A stretch of 44,875 nt of DNA from positions 1-44,875 of the forward strand of contig ONJC01000030.1 of NCBI GenBank assembly GCA_900318035.1. The letters run 5' to 3'. The position numbers and the translations under genes were made by a program. The stretch comes from an uncultured Methanobrevibacter sp. Lineage in GTDB: Archaea > Methanobacteriota > Methanobacteria > Methanobacteriales > Methanobacteriaceae. The notes below the pieces were generated by a model that worked only from the letters and a program-made list of their open reading frames with translations, had not been told where the DNA came from and made no database searches. Of the stretch, positions 7,339-15,600 are shown in pieces. How positions within the stretch are numbered: the first letter of the stretch is position 1; every line of letters starts with the position of its first letter.

Positions 7339-8391
7339 TTACAAAGGCTTTGAGATAACCTTCACCCTACCGTTTACAATATTATAATCATATTTTCGAT
7401 AAAGCGAGATATTGCTCATTGCCTTGATGTACTCGAATTTTAAAAAGTCGGGATTGTCCTTGAAATATGACTGGCGTGTCCTGTTCTTGCCACGGCCGTG
7501 AAGCAGATCAACGCTGCCCATGCCCAAAAGGTATCCTTCAAAAGACCCCTGAGTCAGATGGGTTGAGTTGAATTTCCTTAACATATGGGGGCGCAGCCTT
7601 GCATATCCTGCGACCTCACCGAAACCCAGATAATCATTCAGCTTTTTAAACTTATGGTTTACATGGTTCAGGTTATACTTTAAAAGCGGAGCGTCCAAGT
7701 TAAAATCCTTTTGCTTCAGTTTGATTTTTGCAATCCTCTGGACGCATTCGGGATTGAGGAAAGTGTAGTAGGGCTTGTCTGTCTTTTGCCTGATGAGATT
7801 GCATGTGCAGACCACATTGTTGTTGCGGGCCAAGTACTTTAAAGCGTCATGGAAATTGTCCTTTTTGTGATAAGCTCTTGTTCCTTCAAAGAGTGTTCTG
7901 TTTGTCATGGATTTGGCCTCGCACCTGCTTGCTCCCGATGATATGATAACCAAAATCCACATCTTCAGCTCATCGTCTGCAAACTGCATTGCAAGCCTCA
8001 GTTCATCCTTTGTCGGCAGGTCTTCAAAGCTGATTAAATCGTTTTTGTTAACATACTTGCTGTTGAGCGACGGTATGAAGGGTATTGCAACCCTGTTGTA
8101 ATGGTAAAATGTCTTGATTTTTGAAATTGAGTCTGTAATTGTATTTCCTATATGATTTTTGGTTAGATAATCCCTGAATGAAATTATCCTGTCGTATATG
8201 CTTAATCTGTTTTCCGGAGTGTGGTTTTCCTGTTCGGTTATTGCTTCAGCCAACAGGTCACAAAGACTCATGTTGTGGAATGCTGTGTATTTGTTGAATA
8301 CTGTTTGATATGATTTTATTGAGCCGTTGCTGTGACCGGCTTTACAGTGAAAGTCATTTATCAAATCATGGTCGTTAATATAGTACATCAT
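7339..8391 (-). CDS. Tyrosine recombinase / integrase
   Basis: This 350-residue phage-type integrase has the full catalytic set in order: R156 (SGASRCEAK), K203 (RQKTDKPYY), H269-x-x-R272 (RPHMLRKF), H298 (LLHGRG) and the nucleophile Y309 (TRQSYF). The N-terminal part (about residues 15-110) resembles a SAM-like core-binding domain. Archaeal family members integrate or excise mobile elements. It sits between the HEPN/MNT pair and the GNAT module, suggesting an accessory island, but no att repeats were identified. The gene looks intact and is more G/C rich than its flanks. Confidence 0.85.
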   Translation of the reverse strand: MMYYINDHDLINDFHCKAGHSNGSIKSYQTVFNKYTAFHNMSLCDLLAEAITEQENHTPENRLSIYDRIISFRDYLTKNHIGNTITDSISKIKTFYHYNRVAIPFIPSLNSKYVNKNDLISFEDLPTKDELRLAMQFADDELKMWILVIISSGASRCEAKSMTNRTLFEGTRAYHKKDNFHDALKYLARNNNVVCTCNLIRQKTDKPYYTFLNPECVQRIAKIKLKQKDFNLDAPLLKYNLNHVNHKFKKLNDYLGFGEVAGYARLRPHMLRKFNSTHLTQGSFEGYLLGMGSVDLLHGRGKNRTRQSYFKDNPDFLKFEYIKAMSNISLYRKYDYNIVNGRVKVISKPL

Positions 8392-8646
8392 TTTTCGATT
8401 TTCTCCATAACATTATTAGTCAAAAATAAATGACTGTACTATTACTAATTAACCATCATATAAAAATAAGTTATGTAACCGGATGGAAACTATTCAATAC
8501 GCACAGTCAAATGAATCCTGCATACTTGTTTTAAGAAAAAGGAAATATTGCATTAAACCATTAAATATTGAAATCAGTTTAAACAACAATTATTTAAACA
8601 ATGACGAACATACTAACTGTACTAATATCATAAGAGGTGGATTAAC

Positions 8647-8787
8647 ATGGCAAAACCTATTGGAGACACTCCCACATTATACGGTAAAGAAGCATCTGAT
8701 TTTTTAAATAGAATGGTTAAGCCTCTTAGCAAAAAGGATAAAGAATTTAAAAAGAGGTATGAATCTGCTAGAAAGGTATCATTCTAG
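8647..8787 (+). CDS. 46-residue protein facing a GNAT gene (putative antitoxin)
   Basis: The small frame begins MAKPIGDTPTLYGKEASDFL and ends in a basic stretch KKDKEFKKRYESARKVSF. GAGGTGG ends 6 nt before the ATG, an excellent ribosome site. The N-terminal pattern (KPIG-TP-L-GKEA--FL) recalls, from memory, short archaeal proteins found near acetyltransferase genes; this needs a search. Its last 9 nt overlap the 3' end of the convergent GNAT gene. A role as antitoxin is inferred from size, charge and context. Confidence 0.65.
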   Translation: MAKPIGDTPTLYGKEASDFLNRMVKPLSKKDKEFKKRYESARKVSF

Positions 8788-9363
8788 AACTCTTAAATCA
8801 ATATATAAATAGAATGTTTTCTCAGGATCTTTTTCTAATATGATATCTAATTTTTCTTTTATCTTGTCGTCGTCTTTTTTTAAGTTAATGAAATTATTGC
8901 GTGTGTAAAATTTATATGCCCTTGCATAGCCTTCCACAGTAACAAATCTCAATCCAACATTATTTTCCGCAATGTTTTTAACATTGAACAAGATACTCAT
9001 CAATATTTCAGAACCTAGTCCTTTATGGGCGTATTTCTCATCTAGTGCCAATCTTCCAATTTTGATTGCAGGCAATTTTCTCTTTTTGGAAGTGATATTC
9101 AATTGATCCTTAATATCATGTTTAGTGTCACCTTCACGAATATCCTTTAAGAGAATGGTATCAGTAAGCAGTGAAACATAACCTACTACTGTATCATCAC
9201 ACATTACGAGTTTTGTTAGACTTAACTTACTTTTCTGTTGTGTTAATGCATCATCTTTAAGAAAATCAGTCAAGTCATCTGACTCGCACTTAAAATCGGA
9301 CAAATCATGTTTACCATTAAGTGTTTCAAATCGATAATTCTCTTTAATATACTCAATATCCAT
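8779..9363 (-). CDS. GNAT-family N-acetyltransferase, TacT-like
   Basis: The 194-residue protein opens with CESDDLTDFLKDDA, the 'dense N-terminus' typical of TacT-type GNAT proteins that acetylate charged tRNA. The acetyl-CoA site is IGRLALDEKYAHKGLGSEIL (about residues 101-120, pyrophosphate loop H-K-G-L-G) and motif B is YKFYTRNNF. The usual upstream ribbon-helix-helix antitoxin (DUF1778) is absent; instead a 46-residue gene converges on it. Function as a toxin is inferred from the family; a plain acetyltransferase is possible. Confidence 0.8.
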   Translation of the reverse strand: MDIEYIKENYRFETLNGKHDLSDFKCESDDLTDFLKDDALTQQKSKLSLTKLVMCDDTVVGYVSLLTDTILLKDIREGDTKHDIKDQLNITSKKRKLPAIKIGRLALDEKYAHKGLGSEILMSILFNVKNIAENNVGLRFVTVEGYARAYKFYTRNNFINLKKDDDKIKEKLDIILEKDPEKTFYLYIDLRVLE

Positions 9364-9647
9364 AAAATAAGATTGTTTTTTATGATTTATTAATATTTCT
9401 ATCCCTCAAATTACAAACCAAGGACAATATTATGCTTTCAAAGCAATTATGCCATGAATTATCATTTTAACATGAATGAGAATTTCGGCTAAACAACACT
9501 TAGCTTAAATTAAAATTACAAAAAATAATTTGATAGCCCAACTAAAATAGTCTAATTTAATCAGTCGTTTTTTTAATTAAATGGCATCCATATGTGAAAA
9601 ATTAGGTGATTGGATTGTGTGATGTAGATGTGAAAAAAGAAAAAGTT
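9364..9647. other. Intergenic region between GNAT and adhesin 3' end
   Basis: AT-rich stretch holding the GNAT promoter (minus strand). No coding frame of note was seen. Confidence 0.4.
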
Positions 9648-9667
9648 GAGGAATGTTAAAATTCCTC
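9648..9667 (-). terminator. Intrinsic-type terminator of the giant adhesin gene
   Basis: GAGGAAT (9648-9654) pairs with ATTCCTC (9661-9667); reading on the minus strand the hairpin is followed by a T-rich tract (AACTTTTTCTTTTTT). It begins 2 nt after the adhesin stop codon. Confidence 0.7.
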
Positions 9668-9669
9668 TT

Positions 9670-12600
9670 TTATTTTTTAAATTTTATTGTCTTTTTAACC
9701 TTGTCCTTGGCATAAATCACCTGATAGGTGTACTTTTTGTTTGTTTTGAGTTTTTTGTAGACACTGTTTTTGATAGTGAAAGTTGCTACACCCTTCTTAT
9801 TGGTTTTAGCCTTAAAAGTCTTCTTGTTGAACTTCAAAGTCACTTTCTTGTTTTTGAGGTACTTTTTGTTTACCTTTTTGAGGGTCACTTTTATTTTCAC
9901 TGTTTTGGCAGACCTTTTGGCATTGATGTTTTTAGCTGAGATTATGCTTTTGACGGTAACCTTTTTGGCAATTGTGAGATTGCCGTAGGTTGCCTTGACA
10001 TTGTAGGTTTTCGGAGCCAATTTGATTTTTATTGATGCATAACCGTTTGCATTAGTGGTTCTTGAGTAAGTCTTGCCGTTAAGAGTGATTTTAACCTTTT
10101 GGCTTGCAAACGGCTGGCCGTCAATGGTCAGCCTGACCTTGAAGTACTTGCCGCTGGTGTATAACATGTTAAGGTTGGATCCTGTCAAGTTGATGACAGG
10201 GGCTTTAACAACAACACCTGATTTGGTTATCGGTGAGTATTCAGCATCTCCAGAGTATGTTACTGTTATGTTGTGAGACCCTGTTGTGAGCTCTGGAATG
10301 TTTACTGTTGCCTTACCGTTAACCAATGTTTCTGTGTAGTTTACACCGTCAACAGTTACTGTCAATGTACCGGTAGCATCGCTTGGCAAGCTAATACTGT
10401 AATCATTTCCGTTTTCTGGAATTGTAAATGCTTCATCCGGAACACTCTGAGTAGCATTTTCACCTGTTGAGTTATTGTCATCAGTTGTATTTACAGGACT
10501 TTTAACAACAACACTAGTTTTGGATATCGGTGAATATTTACTGTCACCAGAATATGAAACAGTAATGTTGTGAGAGCCTTCTGATAATTCCGGAATGCTA
10601 ACAGTTGCCTTACCATTGACTAATGTCTGAGTGTATGGAACACCGTCAACAGTGACTGTTAAAGTACCAGTAGCATCATTTGGAAGTGAAATGCTGTAAT
10701 CGCTTCCACTTTCAGGAATGCTTAATGCCTCATCAGGAATGCTGACGGACTGATTAGTGTTATTTCCTGAAGTGGAGTTATTATCATCAGTTGCATTTCC
10801 AGTATTATTTCCACCAGTAGAGTTTGCAGGATTTTTAACAACAACACTGGATTTAATGATTGGTGAATATTTGCTGTCACCAGAATATGAAACAGTAATG
10901 TTGTGAGAACCTTCACTCAATTCAGGAATATTTACTGTGGCCTTACCGTTTACTAAAGTTTCACTATATTCTTTACCGTCAACAGTGACTGTTAGAGTAC
11001 CAGTAGCGTCAGATGGAAGTGAAACACTATATTCAGTAGTGTCACTTTCAGGGATACTGATTGTTTCATTGGTAACTGGAACATTGACCTTTAAAACACT
11101 GAATCTGGTTGAATTGGTAGCCTCATTGAACTTGTCATCGCCGGCAAATCTAGCGACTACAGTGTAGTTGCCAACAGCCAAATCAGAAATATCCACACTA
11201 GATTCACCATTACTGATAACAAGCTCATAATCCTTATTATCCACATTAACAACTAATTTACCTGTTTCAATAGAGGTAATGACATTAATAACTGCACTTT
11301 CACCTGCATTAACATCATCTGCACTTATGACCAAAACAGGATCAACTTTAACAGATGCATTGGTTGAATTGTCCACAGTAGTGTTTGTGGAATTATCTAC
11401 AACAGTATTAGTTACATTGATCAGTGTTGTTTTAGTCATTCCTTCATATTTGCCGTCACCAGAGTAAGTAACTGTCATGTTATACTCACCATCGGCCAAT
11501 TCTGGAATGTTAACTGTTGCCTTACCATTTACCAGATTTTCAGTGTAGGTTTTACCATCAACAGTGACTGATAAAGTACCAGTTGCATCTTCAGGCAGAT
11601 TAATGCTTACACCAGATGAAACATTTTGACTGTCAATAACCAAAGTATTATTGTTTAGCTCAGTTACGACTTTGGCAACATTAACTCCAATTGTTTTTGT
11701 AATTGAATCGTATTTGCTGTTTCCTGAGTATGTGACAGTTGCATTGTAGCTTCCAGGAGCCAAACCACTCACATCAACACAAGCCTTACCGTCAACAATG
11801 TTTTCAGAAAATGTTTTTCCACCAACAGCAACTGTTAAAGTACCTGTTGCATCAGTAGGCAAATCAATGCTCACACTGGAAGAGCCATTTTTACCGTCAA
11901 CAACCAAAATGTCATTGTTCAATTCAACTGCAACTTTAGGAACAATAACTTTTACGATTTTGGTTGATGAATCATATTTATTGTCACCGGAGTATGTGAC
12001 AGTTGCATTGTAGCTTCCAGGAGCCAAAGCCTCCACATCAACAGTAGCATTACCATTGATTAGCTCTTTTGTATAGGATCTGCCTGAAACAACCACTGTT
12101 ATATTACCTGTTGCATCAAATGGCAATACAATAGATATGACCGGAGCTGTGATGTTGGATTTGACAATCATGTTTTCCAGTGTAGTGCTAATTTTTGGAA
12201 TTTCAAATTTGATTGTCTTTTCGGTTGCACCATACTTCACATCACCAGAATAGGCAACGATTGCACTGTAATTGCCAGGATTCAAACCTGTGAGTTCAAC
12301 AGAAGCACTGCCGTTAATCAATTCTTTAAGAAATTCCCTACCGTTCACTGTTACTGTAATGTTACCTGTAACTTCCCTGTCGAATTTTACATTGACAACA
12401 GGTTGCGGACTTGGAGATTTGACGTTTAATGTAGTGTCATTGAAGCTGACATCAACCATTCCAATTGAGAATCTGAAAACTCTACTTATCGCTTCGTATT
12501 TGTCACTGCCAGCATATGTTAATGTTGCCTGATAGTTTTTGGGAGTCAGACCGGTGACTTTGAGAGATGAAACACCGCCAGTTAATTTATCTGTGTAATT

Positions 12601-15600
12601 GGTGCCGTTTACAGAAAGCATAATGTCACCATGGGCATCACTCGGCAACGTTACATCGACTATGATTCCGTCATCGAGTTTGGAGACAACGAAATTGGAG
12701 TCGTTGAACTGCAATGTGATTTTTGGAACTTCAAATAGGATTTCTTTAGAAGCCTTGGAAAATCTGAAATCACCACTGTAAGTTAGTGTTCCTGTGTAGT
12801 TTCCAGGTTCCAAATCAGAAATGATTAACTCCTCTGAAATGTCTGCTGAGTATTCAACACCATCCACTGATAGTGTGAATTTACCGGTAGCTTCAGGGTT
12901 TAATTTGATTGAAACTTTTGGTTGTGTGCCTGATTTGACAATAACATTGGTGTCATCCAAGATTACTTTAATTTTAGCCGGATTAATGCTGACTGTTTTA
13001 GAAACACCTTCATAATTATTATCACCGGAATATGTGAGTGTTGCAGAGTAATTTCCTTCAGGCAAATCATCAACAATGATTACGGCATTACCTGCAGTTA
13101 TTGTTTCTGTGTACTTTTTGGTACCTACAGACAAGGTTAAGTTACCTGTTGCATCAACTGGAAGTGAAACTGAAATTCTTGAGACAACATTTTCAGTAGA
13201 GATAACCTCATTTAAATCAACGCTGTATTTAGGAATTTCAATGCTGAATGTACGGTTTGCCTTGTTGAACTGCCTGTCACCGGAATATGTTACTACAGCA
13301 TCCCAGTCACTAGGAGACAACTTATCAATAGTAATGCTGGCCTGACCATTTATTAATGCTTTATTGTATGTTTTACCTGCAACATTGACTGTAAGATTAC
13401 CTTGCGCATTGTTTAGGTTGAATGTGAATGTTTGATTGCCGTCGAACTGGATGTTGTTTGCAACATCATCAGTTGACCTTACGACAAAAGTCTTAGTCAC
13501 AGTACCTTCTTTAAATCTCATATCACCAAGATAAGACACACTAACGTCATAGTAACCATTAGTTAAACCTGAAATTACTTTGGTGACTTTAGCATCCTCA
13601 GCATCGACTGTAATGTCTTCGCCGTTTACATTGTATGATACAATTCCAGTAGTTTGACTGTTCCATGTGATTGTGATTGTTGCCTTTTCGCCTTCAACAA
13701 TATCATCAACGTTGACTTTCAAATCGGGGTCAGATAAAGGAGCATATGTTAGTGCAGTTATGCTGTTTTCGGTTGGAACATAAATCAGACCGGAAGCATC
13801 CATGACAGGATTTCCGATGATTTTAGAACCTAAATCAGATTTCCATAAAACATTGCCTTCACTGTCCAATGCATAAAACATGCTGTTGGAGCCGAAGTAC
13901 AGATTGTTGTTGGCATCGATTACGACTCCAGAAGTCACTTTTAAACTGGAGAATTTGGACTGCTTACCGTCAACCAAATCATACTTATAAAGAACCCCTC
14001 TTGAGTTAACATGATACACACCCTGTTCATTATCAAGTACAAGTGTGGATCCTACTCCACCGGAGACCTTAGTTTTCCAGACCTGCGCGCCATTACTGTT
14101 ATAAGCAACAACACTATCACTTAAAAGAGCATAAATGATATTGCCCTCACCGATGATTGGTCTTATTGACATATAGTTACCTGATTTGATTGCAAGAGTC
14201 TGTAAAGTCTTAGCATCAATGATTCTTAACCTGCCGTCTGAGACAACCACAATAATGTTTTCGTTTAAAGTTGGAGAGCATAACGGTTGAGTGTTACCGA
14301 TACTTATTAAAGTCGGATCCCCTCCATTCTCCCAAAGTTTGTATGGAATTATTGTGATCTTGTAATCCTCTGTAGCGGTTTGGTATTCACTGGGAATATA
14401 TAATGTTGCATTAGCATCCACTACCGGTGCAAACAGACTGGAACCCTGATAAAGGTTAGACCCACCATACCTTTCACCGGTAGTCTGATTAATGAAGTAT
14501 AATGTATCACCTGATTTAGGAGCTATTATAACATCACGGCCGATTGCAATTCCTGAAAGGTTACCTGCAGCTGAAGTGGATGTGAAATACCACAACTGAC
14601 GAGTCTGATTAAACGCATAGATTCCATTTTGAGTCGGCAGGTAAGCATTTCCCAAACTGTCAATGATTAAATCACCAGATAAAGTTTCATCAAATGGAAT
14701 AGTGAAAGCGACATTTCCATTGGTTAATGTTTCATACTGGGATTTGTGAGTGTTTTGAGTGTTGAAACCCTCATTTTGCACTTGAGGAATCGGATACTCA
14801 CTAACAGTGAAACTGGTAGTTTTAGATACTGTGTAGTAATTGTTACCGTTGTATGTTGCAGTGTATGTGTAGTTTCCAATTTCCAAATCAGGAATAATAT
14901 ATGAAACTTCACCTGACAATGGAATGTTAATGACATCTTCGCCGATTGTGAAAGTACCAGTGGTTCTTTGCGGAACAGTTATGATAATTTCAGCAAACTG
15001 ACCAATCTTAATATCGCCAGAAGAGATAGAAAATGTCAAATCAGCCTTGGCAATATTGAAAGTAGCGGATTTGGTTAAATTGAAGTATGTATCATCACCA
15101 GAATAGAAAACAGTTATGTTTTTATCAGACCCTGCTTCAAGATTGGTGAAAGAAACTTCCGCTTCACCATTGCTTAATTTGGATTGGTTGGCCACACCAT
15201 CAATAGTGACAATCACATTACCAGTAGCATCATCATTTAAAGTGACTTTGATAATTGCCAAATCACCATAAATAATATCATTTGCTTTAATAGTCATTGC
15301 AGCGTTTAAGTTATCCACTTCAATGAACTTGGAGTCCTGACTTGTTAAATACTTATCATCACCATTATAAATCGCTTTTATGAGATAATCGCCTCTTTTG
15401 ATGTTTTTAATGGTGTAGTTTGCTTTGGAATTGTTTAATGTCAATGTTTGAGTGTCATTGTTAATTGATAAAGTAACATTACCTGTTGAAGTGGCAATTG
15501 TGTTTACTGTTATAATTACGTCTTCACCAACATTAACAGTACTTAAATTCAACTGAGTGGTGGATTCATACTTGTTTACATTAACAGTTGAAGTTAACTC

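Noticed and set aside
8483..8707. 74-residue plus-strand frame overlapping the 46-residue gene
   Set aside because: Overlaps a better-supported gene, no ribosome site, composition not protein-like; a TATA-like box alone is weak in this AT-rich DNA.
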